Source: Thalassobaculaceae bacterium (lineage in GTDB: Bacteria; Pseudomonadota; Alphaproteobacteria; Thalassobaculales; Thalassobaculaceae). From it: a stretch of DNA of 36,140 nt. Numbering within the stretch: position 1 is the stretch's first letter; each line of letters starts with the position of its first letter. This document shows positions 16,946 through 24,904 of this stretch, in pieces. The notes under the pieces are model-generated. The model was not told where the DNA came from, made no database searches, and was given only the letters and a program-made list of their open reading frames with translations. Where the stretch lies: positions 1 through 36,140 of the forward strand of contig JARGOG010000045.1 of assembly GCA_029212785.1 (NCBI GenBank), given 5' to 3'. The translations under genes and the position numbers were made by a program.

Positions 16946-18316
16946 TCAGCCGACGGATCGGCGGATGTGGTTGATCAGGTCGACCCGGGTGATCATGCCG
17001 AGGAAGGTATCCCCGGCCATCACCATCGCGACCTCGTTACGGCGGACCAAGGCCAGCACGTCCTCCACAGGCCGGTCGACGGCGATGACGTCGAGCTGAC
17101 CGGTCATGAATTTCGACACCGGCTGTTTGAAGACTTCCGGGCGATCGTGGACCGCCAGCAGGATGTCGTCCTCGTCCAAGATACCGACCGCGCGGCCGTC
17201 CTGCATCACCGGCACCTGACTGACCTCGTTGGCCCGCATGCGATTATAGGCGGTGTTCACGGTGTCCTGCGGACCGACGGAGATCACCCGGCCCTGGTCG
17301 GCGCGGTACATGATCAGATCACGCAGGTCGCCGCTGCGCTCCCGCTCGGTCAGCCCCTGTTCCACCAGCCAGGCCGCGTCGAAGGCCTTGGAGAGGTATT
17401 TGTTGCCGGTGTCGCACACGAAGGTGACGACGGTCTTCGGCTCGGTCTGCATGCGGCACCACTTGAGCGCGCCCGCCAACAGGGTGCCGGTCGAGCTGCC
17501 GCCGAGGATGCCTTCTCGGCGCAGCAGATCGTTGACCGCGGCAAAGGCCTCGGCGTCGCTGACCACGACCCCCTCGTCGATCACCGAGAGGTCCAGGTTG
17601 GGTGGAATGAAGTCCTCGCCGATCCCTTCGACCAGCCAGGACCCGCCCTCGTATTTGACCTCGCCGGTCTCCACCGCGGGCGCCACGACCGAGCCTTCCG
17701 GATCGGCGACGACCACCTTCAGGGCCGGATTTTTCGATTTGAGGTACCGGCCGGTGCCGGAGATCGTGCCGCCCGAGCCGACGCCCGCGACCAGGGCGTC
17801 GATCTTGCCCTCCATCTGCGCCCAGATCTCCGGGCCGGTGGTGGTCTCGTGGGCCGCCGGATTGGCCGGATTGTCGAACTGGCTCGCCCAGAACGCGCCC
17901 GGTGTCTCCGCCACGATCCGCTCGGCCATGTCCTGGTAGTATTCCGGATGCCCCTTCGGCACGTCGGATCGGGTCAACCGGACGTCGGCGCCGAGGGCGC
18001 GCAGGTGGCGGATCTTATCGGGGCTCATCTTGTCGGGGATCACCAGGATCAGCCGGTAGCCCTTCTGCGACGCCACCAGCGCCAGGCCGAGACCGGTATT
18101 GCCGGCCGTCGCTTCGACGATCGTACCGCCGGGCCTCAGCCTGCCGTCCCGTTCCGCCGCCTCGACGATCGACAGGCCGATGCGGTCCTTGATCGAGCCG
18201 GCCGGGTTCTGGTTCTCCAGCTTGACGAAAAGCCGGCACGGGCCAGCGTCGAGTTTGGTGAGTTCCAGCATCGGGGTGTTGCCGATCATCGACAGCACCG
18301 ACGTCGCGGGCGCCAT
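16946..18316 (-). CDS. Cystathionine beta-synthase with two C-terminal CBS domains
   Basis: A 456-residue fold-type II PLP enzyme that condenses homocysteine and serine to cystathionine. Lys43 in NPAGSIKDRIG is the PLP lysine, TAGNTGLG binds the substrate carboxylate, and GSGGTISG binds the PLP phosphate. SSTGTLLAG follows. Residues about 330-455 form a Bateman pair of CBS domains (VSQVPVMQDGRAVGI and VAMVMAGDTFLGMI), the regulatory module that in animal enzymes binds S-adenosylmethionine; there is no N-terminal heme domain. Most bacterial cysteine synthases lack this module. The start at 18316 has GGGAGG 6 bases upstream and begins just before the conserved SMIGNTPM. It forms an operon with the gamma-lyase gene. 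The unknown gene at 18457-19593 lies upstream on the same strand. Confidence 0.92.
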   Translation of the reverse strand: MAPATSVLSMIGNTPMLELTKLDAGPCRLFVKLENQNPAGSIKDRIGLSIVEAAERDGRLRPGGTIVEATAGNTGLGLALVASQKGYRLILVIPDKMSPDKIRHLRALGADVRLTRSDVPKGHPEYYQDMAERIVAETPGAFWASQFDNPANPAAHETTTGPEIWAQMEGKIDALVAGVGSGGTISGTGRYLKSKNPALKVVVADPEGSVVAPAVETGEVKYEGGSWLVEGIGEDFIPPNLDLSVIDEGVVVSDAEAFAAVNDLLRREGILGGSSTGTLLAGALKWCRMQTEPKTVVTFVCDTGNKYLSKAFDAAWLVEQGLTERERSGDLRDLIMYRADQGRVISVGPQDTVNTAYNRMRANEVSQVPVMQDGRAVGILDEDDILLAVHDRPEVFKQPVSKFMTGQLDVIAVDRPVEDVLALVRRNEVAMVMAGDTFLGMITRVDLINHIRRSVG

Positions 18317-18356
18317 GGGGGCCTCCCTAACCGCGTTTCTCGTTAGCGGCCCATAT

Positions 18357-18388
18357 GGGGGCGCGACGCGATGTCCGAAAGCGCCCCC
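18357..18388. other. Perfect 8-bp hairpin in the leader of the cystathionine beta-synthase gene
   Basis: GGGGGCGC (18357-18364) and GCGCCCCC (18381-18388) are exact reverse complements around a 16-base loop. The element lies between the stop of the unknown gene (18457) and the beta-synthase start (18316). There is no T-run, so it is not a classical terminator; it could attenuate read-through or stabilise the mRNA. A second small pairing, CTAAC (18327-18331) with GTTAG (18342-18346), abuts the ribosome binding site. Confidence 0.4.
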
Positions 18389-18456
18389 GGCGCGCGACAA
18401 CCTTTCCCAGCGATCATCAGCGTGAAGGTCCCCCAACCACAGAAGAGATCCGCAGC

Positions 18457-19593
18457 CTAATCCAATATCCGATAGACCAGCGACAGCAGGTCGTGCAGCG
18501 GATCGTATTTCAGACGGCCGCCGAAATGCCGATCGGTGATGAACCGGCGCACCTCGGCCGCATGGTCGAGACGCGACAGTTCTTCACCCAGTTCATTGAA
18601 GATGTCGGACGCATTGCCGAGGAAGTTGATGAACGGCCCCGGGCTGCGCTTGTCGATGAACAGCGCGGTATAGGCGTCGTTGTATTCCAGCAACCGGCCG
18701 CGGGCGCGCTGCCAGCGGTCGCGCACCTTGTGGCGCACCCCGTCGCGGATCTCATTCAGGATCTTGGCGTTGCCGGACGGCACCATGTCGGTCGGCGTCG
18801 CCGAATGGGTCAACCAGGTCGCCAGCTCCCGCACGCGGCCTTCAAGGCGCGTCAGCCGATAGTCGTAATAGATGACGCCCTTCCAGGAATGCAGCGCCTT
18901 GGGCGCCTCCTCGACCGAAAGCTCCATGGCGTCCAGGATCGGCTTCAGGCCATCCATGTCCTTGGCTTCCCAGATCTTCTGCACCAGCGAGCGCAGGCGT
19001 GCCTGAGTCTTGGTGGCATCCGCCCCACCGAAGGCGAATTCGACGATCGGACGGAAGCGGCGCATGACATGCTCGCGGATCTGCTGCCACTCGTCCTCTT
19101 CGATCTCGAAATAGCCAAGATGCGGCGTGATTCCTTCCGCCTCCAGGCGATCGCGCATCAGGAACGGGTCGAGCGAGGGCAGGCTGTCGAGAATCTGAAT
19201 GATGTCTCGATCCCGGATGTAGTCTTCCATCTTCCGGCTGCGGTCGAACCCGAGCTGGAAGGCCATGGCGTCGTCGAACTGGGGATCCCCGGCGAAGATC
19301 GATTTGCCGCCCTCGAACGCGTTGGCTTCGTTGAAGGCGAAATAGAGCTTTGTGCCGACCCGGTTCGGTCGGTCCTTCTGATAATCCGGATCGATCAGCG
19401 CCTGCTTGATGAAGATGATCCGGTGCAGTTCCGGGTGCCGGAACAGGTGCTCGCTGCGGGGCGCACCGTCAGCCATGATCGCGCGATGCAGTCTGTCGAC
19501 GTTGAAAACCCGGGTCGACCCGGAGTTCAACTCGCCCGCCAGATAGGAGGCAGCGAGCCTATCGCTGTCCACGAGTTTGGAAGCTGCCAGCAT
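18457..19593 (-). CDS. Unrecognised 378-residue soluble protein
   Basis: I do not recognise this family. The protein is soluble in appearance, with no signal peptide or transmembrane helix, and is rich in Arg, Asp, Leu and Phe. Recognisable stretches are RSEHLFRHPELHRIIF (about 47-62), an FNEANAFEGGKSIFAGDP segment (about 85-102), and a helical C-terminal half with several aromatic and basic residues and a HLLxxDRH-like C-terminal stretch. ATG at 19593 is preferred over the TTG at 19617 because an AAGGA site lies about 10 bases upstream. It is on the same strand as the trans-sulfuration operon but separated from it by 140 bases with a hairpin, so co-transcription is possible rather than certain. 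Codon use is normal for the window, so it looks like a resident gene. Confidence 0.75.
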   Translation of the reverse strand: MLAASKLVDSDRLAASYLAGELNSGSTRVFNVDRLHRAIMADGAPRSEHLFRHPELHRIIFIKQALIDPDYQKDRPNRVGTKLYFAFNEANAFEGGKSIFAGDPQFDDAMAFQLGFDRSRKMEDYIRDRDIIQILDSLPSLDPFLMRDRLEAEGITPHLGYFEIEEDEWQQIREHVMRRFRPIVEFAFGGADATKTQARLRSLVQKIWEAKDMDGLKPILDAMELSVEEAPKALHSWKGVIYYDYRLTRLEGRVRELATWLTHSATPTDMVPSGNAKILNEIRDGVRHKVRDRWQRARGRLLEYNDAYTALFIDKRSPGPFINFLGNASDIFNELGEELSRLDHAAEVRRFITDRHFGGRLKYDPLHDLLSLVYRILD

Positions 19594-19759
19594 CCACAGA
19601 TTATCCTTTAGCCACAATGCGACGACTATACGCGGGACTTAGCACTTTCCGCCATATTCAGCACACCCGCGGTCGCGGACACTGATCTGCATCTTGTCGG
19701 GTGCGGATCAGGCGTCGTTAGATGATCCGACCCGCCCCCAAGATCCACCGGACACCGCC

Positions 19760-21025
19760 ATGCCCCTGGACGCCGCCGCCGCGAAGATCGAACTCTGCCG
19801 CGTCATCGACGACCGCCGTGACGAATTCATCGAGTTGCTACGCGCCTTCCTGCGCATCCGGAGCATCAACCCGCCGGGCGACATGCGCGAGGCCGCGGCC
19901 TTCGTGCGCGACATCCTCGACAGCTTCGGCGTGCCCCACCATACGCGCGCCGCGCGCCAGGATATGCCGAATATCGTCGGGCGTTGGGACGCGGCCGGAC
20001 CTGGGCGGCACCTCGTGCTGAACGGGCATATGGACGTCTTTCCGGCCACCGGCGACAGATTGTGGGCGGCGGAAATCGAGGGCGACCGGATCGTGGCGCG
20101 CGGAGCCGCCGACATGAAGACCGGCACACTCGCCTCGATCCTGACCTATGGCCTGCTCCACCCCTATCGTGACCGGTTGCATGGCGCCCTGACACTGACG
20201 GTCGTGTCGGACGAACAGTCGGGCGGGCGTTACGGCACCAGGTTCCTGTTCGATGAACATGCCGACGAGATCACCGGCGATTGCTGCCTGAACGGCGAGC
20301 CGACCGGTCTCGACACATTGCGTTTCATGGAAAAGGGCACCCTGCGCTTTTCCCTCGCGGCGACGTCGATCGGCGGCCATGGCGGGTATCCGCACCGCGC
20401 GCCCAACCCGATCCAGCAGGTCGCCGCCGCCATCCATGCGATCTACGAGCGTTACCACCGCCGCCTCGGCGATCTGCCGCCGGAGGTCGACGCCATCCTG
20501 ACCGCGCCGGCGACGGTTGCCGCCGCCGATGCCAGTCTCGGCGCCGGTGCGGCCGACAACGCCCGGCGGATCACCGTCAATGCCGGCATCGTCCAGGGCG
20601 GGCAGAAGGCGACGCAGATCCCGACGGAATGCTCCGCCCATCTCGACATGCGGTTCCCCCTCGGGGTCGACCGCGACACGGTTCGCGCCGAGCTACAGGA
20701 TCTGGCCGCCAGCCTCGGCTGCACGATGCAGGTGAACGAGGACCACAGCTATCCCGCCAGCAGCACCGATGCGTTCGGCGAGATGGCAACGATCCTGCGC
20801 ACCAACATTCGGGATCTGACCGGCAACGACGCGCCGCCGGTCTGCAGCCTTGGCGGAACGGACGCGCGCTACTGGCGCTGGCGCGGCATCCCGGCGGTGA
20901 TCTGCGGGCCGTCGAACATCTCGATCGGCAGCGACAACGAGAACGTCACCCTGGACGAGGCGATCGCGGTCATGAAACTGCACGCCATGTGCGCGGTCGA
21001 CTATCTGAGTCGTCCGGGCGCCTGA
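19760..21025 (+). CDS. M20 family amidohydrolase (ArgE/DapE-like) with an altered second metal site
   Basis: A 421-residue protein with the M20 catalytic and dimerisation domains; relatives remove acyl groups from amino acids or diaminopimelate derivatives using two zinc ions. His90 and Asp92 (GHMD), Asp119 (AADMKTG), the catalytic Glu152 and Glu180 (NGEPTG) are present, as is the dimer-domain His207 (GGHGGYPH). The ligand after the catalytic Glu is Gln153 instead of Glu (SDEQSGG), and the final histidine position near residue 390 reads IGSDNEN. In DapE these two residues hold zinc 2. Start: ATG at 19760, where the family usually begins; a TTG at 19694 would add 22 residues and neither has a clear ribosome binding site. 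It is convergent with the ThDP-enzyme gene. The substrate is unknown. Confidence 0.85.
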   Translation: MPLDAAAAKIELCRVIDDRRDEFIELLRAFLRIRSINPPGDMREAAAFVRDILDSFGVPHHTRAARQDMPNIVGRWDAAGPGRHLVLNGHMDVFPATGDRLWAAEIEGDRIVARGAADMKTGTLASILTYGLLHPYRDRLHGALTLTVVSDEQSGGRYGTRFLFDEHADEITGDCCLNGEPTGLDTLRFMEKGTLRFSLAATSIGGHGGYPHRAPNPIQQVAAAIHAIYERYHRRLGDLPPEVDAILTAPATVAAADASLGAGAADNARRITVNAGIVQGGQKATQIPTECSAHLDMRFPLGVDRDTVRAELQDLAASLGCTMQVNEDHSYPASSTDAFGEMATILRTNIRDLTGNDAPPVCSLGGTDARYWRWRGIPAVICGPSNISIGSDNENVTLDEAIAVMKLHAMCAVDYLSRPGA

Positions 21026-21154
21026 CCGCCACCCCGACCCGTCACCCAGAATTCGATTCAGGTCGCAGAGGCCCGTCCTGCCACAAGGTGCCGATCGGCC
21101 GCGCCTCTCCCAACGATGTGCCCTGCAGCAGGGGGACGTCCGAACGCGTCGTGG

Positions 21155-22720
21155 CTACGCCATCACGGCTTCGATCAGGTGCGGCCCCGATTCCTCGATG
21201 GCGCGGGCGAGCGCCCTGTTGAAGCCGTCGGCATCGTCGACCCGCACGCCGGCCACGCCCATGCCCTTGGCAAGCGCCACCCAATCCAGGTTCGGCCGGT
21301 CGAGGGTGAGCATGTCGATCGCCTTGCGGCCCGGATTGAGCGCGCCGACATTGGTCAGCTCGTGGCGCAGAATGGCGTAGGAGCGATTGGCGAAAATCAC
21401 GTTCACCACGTCGCAACCCTCGCGCGCCTGGGTCCAGAGCGCCTGCAGGGTGTACATGCCGGACCCGTCGCCCTCGGTGCAGATCACCTTGCGATTCGGG
21501 CAGGCGATGGCCGCACCGGTCGCATACGGCATGCCGATCCCGATCGATCCGCCGGTCAGCGACAGCCAGTCATGCGGCGCAGCTCCTTGGGTAAACGGCA
21601 TGAAGCCGCGGCCCGACGTCACGCTCTCGTCGGCGACGATCGCGTTTTCCGGCATCAGGTGGCCAAGCGCGGCGGCAACGGAATCCGGGGTGATCTCTCC
21701 GCCGCTGATCAAGTCGGGCTTCTTTGCTTCCTGGCGGACCGGCTCAACGCTCCAGGCGTCCAACTCATCACAGAGCGCGGTCAGCACCGCCCGATGGTCG
21801 GCGGCGATGTCCGCCAGCTCCACCACGTTGCAGCCTTCGGGTGCCAGCACGCTCGGCTTGTCCGGATAGGCGAAGAACGCCACCGGCACTTTGGTGCCAA
21901 GCAGAACCAGATTCTTCACGCTCGCAAGCTGCTTCAGCGCAATATCGACCGGGTACTGGATGCGCTCGATCGCCACGCGGCCCGCGCCGCGCTGCCAGCG
22001 GCCGTTGGCGGTCATGCAGGACAGCCGGCAGCCGGTCTTGGCCTGGATGCGGCCGGCGAGGTCCAGCAGGTCGGCGCGCAGGGCGTCGCCGGTCATATGG
22101 ATCAGCGTCTCCTGACCGGACGTCAGGGCCGCCGCCGCCGCCTTCACCGCGTCCGCATCCGGACCCGGACGCGCCGCCGGAGCAACCGGAGCCGCCGGAC
22201 CGTCGGACTCGTCCCAGGCGGTGTTCGCCGGCAGGATCAGCGTGGCGATCTGGCCCGGAGGGCCCATGGACGCCGCGACCGCCGCCGCCCCGTCCACCGC
22301 CACATCCTTGGCCGAACGCGAGGTCTTCACCCAGCCGGAGACCGGCCGCGCGATGCCTTCGATATCGGCGGTCAGCGGTGCGTCATACTCGATGTGGTAA
22401 GTGGCGTGTTCGCCGACGATGTTGACGATCGGGGTGAACGCCTTCTTGGCGTTGTGCAGATTGGCGAGGCCGTTGCCGAGGCCGGGGCCGAGATGCAGCA
22501 GCGTGGAGGCCGGTTTGTCCGCCATCCGTGCGTAGCCGTCGGCCATGCCGGTCACCACGCCCTCGAACAGGCCGAGCACGCAGCGCATGCCCTCCACGTG
22601 GTCAAGGGCGGCGACGAAGTGCATCTCCGAGGTGCCGGGATTTGTGAAGCAGACTTCCACGCCGGAAGCGACCAGCGTGCGGACCAGGGATTCAGCGCCG
22701 TTCATCTTGGTGCCGTTCAT
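21155..22720 (-). CDS. Acetolactate synthase-like thiamine diphosphate enzyme
   Basis: A 521-residue ThDP-dependent enzyme of the POX/ALS superfamily, often annotated as acetolactate synthase large subunit. Glu53 in LFEGVVTGMADGYAR is the conserved glutamate that activates the cofactor. The ThDP/Mg motif starts at GDGSG (417-421) and ends at Asn445 (FANRSY). The three-domain order Pyr, central, PP is complete. It is shorter than true ALS (about 560-590) and no small regulatory subunit (ilvN-like) lies nearby, so branched-chain biosynthesis is unlikely. A decarboxylase or carboligase acting on a 2-oxo acid, akin to benzoylformate decarboxylase-type members, is more plausible. ATG at 22720 is chosen with a GAGGA site 9 bases upstream; a second ATG follows at 22705. 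It is divergent from the membrane-protein gene. Confidence 0.87.
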   Translation of the reverse strand: MNGTKMNGAESLVRTLVASGVEVCFTNPGTSEMHFVAALDHVEGMRCVLGLFEGVVTGMADGYARMADKPASTLLHLGPGLGNGLANLHNAKKAFTPIVNIVGEHATYHIEYDAPLTADIEGIARPVSGWVKTSRSAKDVAVDGAAAVAASMGPPGQIATLILPANTAWDESDGPAAPVAPAARPGPDADAVKAAAAALTSGQETLIHMTGDALRADLLDLAGRIQAKTGCRLSCMTANGRWQRGAGRVAIERIQYPVDIALKQLASVKNLVLLGTKVPVAFFAYPDKPSVLAPEGCNVVELADIAADHRAVLTALCDELDAWSVEPVRQEAKKPDLISGGEITPDSVAAALGHLMPENAIVADESVTSGRGFMPFTQGAAPHDWLSLTGGSIGIGMPYATGAAIACPNRKVICTEGDGSGMYTLQALWTQAREGCDVVNVIFANRSYAILRHELTNVGALNPGRKAIDMLTLDRPNLDWVALAKGMGVAGVRVDDADGFNRALARAIEESGPHLIEAVMA

Positions 22721-22846
22721 TGAATTCCGTCCTCGACGGGTTGAGACAAGCGGCGCGATCATGGCCGCTCGGATATGCCCGGGGCAAGAGGTGCTGAGAC
22801 AAATCCGGCGATATAGGCGCGTTGCGCCAGCGGGGCGAGGGATGCG

Positions 22847-23392
22847 ATGGCTAACAAGACCGAACACAGAGCGTATGCCGACGACGAAGTGGCTGAGTTC
22901 GAGGATCCGACACAGGCTTATAGGCCGAAATCGGTCGATGAGGCGGTTGAGGTCATCAACACCTACAGTGACCGTCTGGAGTTTCTGTGGGAGCAATACC
23001 TCAAGGTCGTGCAGCTCAATATCATCCTCGCTGGTGCCACCATTGGCCTCATTGCGAATTTCACCCTGCTACGAGAGAAACCGATCGATCTGGAATGGGT
23101 TAGGTTGCTGCATGTCTCCCTCGCCACGGCAGCCTTCTCCGGCTTCGGCGCCTTGCTCTGGCGGTTCTGCGCTCAAGTGCAGATGGACCGGCAGGTATAC
23201 GGTAACATTAAGGTCGCCAATTGGTATTTCGACCTCAACGACAGCAAGAAACCGCAAGGCGTGATGGATACGGTGCACCGCTATGAAAAATGGACAGAGA
23301 CGTTGAAATGGATCAGCGGAGGTCTGTTGGCTCTGTCCTGGTGTGCATTGTTCATTTTCGCGTCCAAGAATCTGGGTGTTTTCATCAAGTGA
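22847..23392 (+). CDS. Unrecognised three-helix membrane protein
   Basis: A 181-residue protein with an acidic soluble N-terminus of about 50 residues, two adjacent transmembrane helices (about 57-75, LNIILAGATIGLIANF, and about 85-108), a polar linker with WYFDLND, and a third helix near 155-173 (WISGGLLALSWCALFIFA). It is not a family I can name. The helix arrangement loosely recalls SLATT-type membrane modules, but no diagnostic motif is seen. Base composition is clearly lower in GC and uses more A- and T-ending codons than its neighbours, which may mean recent acquisition. GAGG about 8 bases upstream supports the ATG. The EEP hydrolase gene follows after 40 bases on the same strand. Confidence 0.75.
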   Translation: MANKTEHRAYADDEVAEFEDPTQAYRPKSVDEAVEVINTYSDRLEFLWEQYLKVVQLNIILAGATIGLIANFTLLREKPIDLEWVRLLHVSLATAAFSGFGALLWRFCAQVQMDRQVYGNIKVANWYFDLNDSKKPQGVMDTVHRYEKWTETLKWISGGLLALSWCALFIFASKNLGVFIK

Positions 23393-23432
23393 GCGGAGCC
23401 CTGGTCAGCAGTCCAATCCCGACGGCGGCCTG

Positions 23433-24296
23433 ATGGGGCTGACCGTCGCCACCTGGAATCTCGGGTTGCTGCAAGTCGGACCGGCGCGTCTTCCGATGTT
23501 TCAGTTCGCACCGCATGTGGATGCCCGCGCGTCCGTGCAGGCGGACCTCATCTGCCGGTCGGATCTCGACATTCTCGCCGTGCAGGAGTGTTTCGGCAGC
23601 GCGCGGCGCGACAGGCTTACCGAGCAGTTGGCGGATCATCTGCCGGTCGCCGCAACCTCGCCTTCCCAACGACTGCGTCCGCTCGACGCCGGGCTCATGG
23701 TCGCGGGCCGGCTCGCATGCCGGAATCCGTCGATCGAACGGCTCGGGGCCAGGCTGGTCGACGAGGCGATCTTCGCCAGCCCCAGCCTGCAGCGGGTCGA
23801 GGTTCGCACGCCCGCCGGCCAGTGGATCGCCGTCTACAATACACACACCACCGCCGGCGGAATATTCCGTCACCCCGAAAGCCGCCGGGCCGAGGCCGTC
23901 CGGGCGCGGCAGTTCCGACAGATCATCGCCCGCGCCGCGGCCGACCCGCTGCCGGCCATCGTATGCGGTGACATCAACGCCAGCCCCAGGGTATCGCCGG
24001 CGAACTTCGCGCTGTTCGATCAGGCCGGGTTCATCGACGCGGTCCAGGAGGCGGCGGATCCCAATTTCGCACCGGTCACCTGGGAGCAGCGGAACCCCCT
24101 CAATATCGACAGTCCGCACGCCACCTCGCCCGACCAGCGGATCGACCACATCCTGCTGACCCCGGCCCTGCGCCGGATCCTGCGGCCAACCGGAAGCCGG
24201 CGGCTGTTCGACGAACCGGTCGCTCTCCCCGGCGTCGACCGTCCGCTCACGGCATCGGACCATTACGGCATCGCCGTCCGCCTGGAAGAGGAATGA
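23433..24296 (+). CDS. Endonuclease/exonuclease/phosphatase (EEP) family hydrolase
   Basis: A 287-residue Mg-dependent phosphodiesterase fold. The family's active-site residues are visible in order: Asn9 in ATWNLG, Glu52 in AVQECF, the NTHTTAG histidine near residue 140, Asp and Asn in CGDINASP near 180, QRIDHIL near 236, and the final Asp276-His277 in SDHYG. Such proteins cleave nucleic acid, phosphoinositides, sphingomyelin or other phosphodiesters, and the sequence alone does not say which. No signal peptide or membrane helix is seen. ATG at 23433 is chosen because the fold begins directly at MGLTVATWN; the ribosome binding site is weak. It lies 40 bases after the membrane-protein gene and could share its transcript. 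Confidence 0.88.
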   Translation: MGLTVATWNLGLLQVGPARLPMFQFAPHVDARASVQADLICRSDLDILAVQECFGSARRDRLTEQLADHLPVAATSPSQRLRPLDAGLMVAGRLACRNPSIERLGARLVDEAIFASPSLQRVEVRTPAGQWIAVYNTHTTAGGIFRHPESRRAEAVRARQFRQIIARAAADPLPAIVCGDINASPRVSPANFALFDQAGFIDAVQEAADPNFAPVTWEQRNPLNIDSPHATSPDQRIDHILLTPALRRILRPTGSRRLFDEPVALPGVDRPLTASDHYGIAVRLEEE

Positions 24297-24652
24297 TCGG
24301 CGCCGGATCCCCCCTGCGTCCGGCGGATGGAGCCGTCGGGGGAAGGGTCTGAAACGCTGCTCCGAATGGGAGGCTGGAGACCCGAACGGCAACAATATTT
24401 CGGATTTCTCGGGTATTACATTGTAATTTTTCCTGAAACCCTCATATCTTCGCCTCCGCTTCCTCAATCGTCGATGGGCGCGGGCCACCCATGTCAGCGG
24501 TCCCATTTCCGGCGACCGCTGCACTTCGCATCGACCGGCCGTCTGGCATTTCCCGGCCGGCGCCCCTGCGGAGCTATCTATGCCGTCTGCCGCGGACTTC
24601 GCCGCCTCGCGCTGTCCGTTCGACCAAACCGTCAAGAAGAGAGGATGCGTAA
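24297..24652. other. 356-base gene-free region before the zinc-ribbon gene
   Basis: No convincing gene is present. CGCCGGA (24301-24307) and TCCGGCG (24319-24325) form a 7-bp GC stem right after the EEP hydrolase stop, without a T-run. The middle (24390-24450) is markedly AT-rich and carries a perfect palindrome at 24415-24427, fitting a promoter for the downstream gene. An open frame on the plus strand (24327-24656) has coding-unlike composition and was rejected. Confidence 0.6.
24415..24427. promoter_or_regulatory. AT-rich perfect palindrome, operator candidate
   Basis: ATTACA (24415-24420) and TGTAAT (24422-24427) form a perfect 6+1+6 inverted repeat inside an AT-rich island, about 226 bases upstream of the zinc-ribbon start. 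Such a dyad in a GC-rich genome is unlikely to be chance background and suits a dimeric regulator. No regulator can be named. Confidence 0.4.
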
Positions 24653-24850
24653 ATGACCTCCGGTTCTTCCCAGAGCGACCTGCTCGACGAGCCCGTTTCG
24701 GCCCCGCCGCGGACCCGGACCTGCCTGCGATGCCGCACGGATTTCCAGAGCGAGTGGGCTGGCGAACGGATCTGTCGGCGCTGCAAGGGAACCTCTGCCT
24801 GGCGCGAGGGCAATCCGGCCACCACCCATTCCAGCTCTTCCTGGCGATAG
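24653..24850 (+). CDS. Small CxxC zinc-ribbon protein
   Basis: A 65-residue protein with two CxxC knuckles, Cys24-x-x-Cys27 (TCLRCRTDF) and Cys41-x-x-Cys44 (ICRRCKG), 13 residues apart, an arrangement expected to bind one zinc ion. The core FxSEWAGERICRRCKxTSAW matches a short conserved protein I associate with alphaproteobacterial genomes, of unknown function. The termini are Ser/Pro-rich and disordered-looking. A GAGAGGA ribosome binding site lies just before the ATG. Zinc ribbons of this size usually bind RNA, DNA or the transcription machinery; that is inference. It is convergent with the metallopeptidase gene, which has its own zinc ribbon. Confidence 0.85.
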   Translation: MTSGSSQSDLLDEPVSAPPRTRTCLRCRTDFQSEWAGERICRRCKGTSAWREGNPATTHSSSSWR

Positions 24851-24904
24851 CCCCGCCGCATCCCAACAGACGCCACTCGATCGACTTCAACCCGGCAAAC
24901 CCGC

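Noticed and set aside
15872-18346. Long open frame of 824 codons on the plus strand
   Set aside because: It lies antisense to the gamma-lyase and cystathionine beta-synthase genes; its translation is a His/Arg/Asp-rich mirror of high-GC codons with no domain, while the minus strand gives clear PLP enzymes.
18317-18456. S-adenosylmethionine riboswitch before cystathionine beta-synthase
   Set aside because: The leader lacks the conserved core sequences of the SAM-I, SAM-II and SAH riboswitches as I know them; only simple hairpins are present.
21121-21133. CCCTGC-A-GCAGGG palindrome between the M20 and ThDP-enzyme stops as a terminator
   Set aside because: The palindrome allows only a short 4-bp stem, and no T-run follows in either direction.
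21155-22720. Assignment as true acetolactate synthase (IlvB)
   Set aside because: Shorter than IlvB, no small subunit gene and no branched-chain amino-acid genes nearby; only the ThDP superfamily is safe.
24327-24656. Plus-strand open frame whose stop overlaps the zinc-ribbon start as ATGA
   Set aside because: The translation has no coding-like pattern, crosses the AT-rich promoter-like island and has no ribosome binding site; the ATGA overlap appears to be chance.
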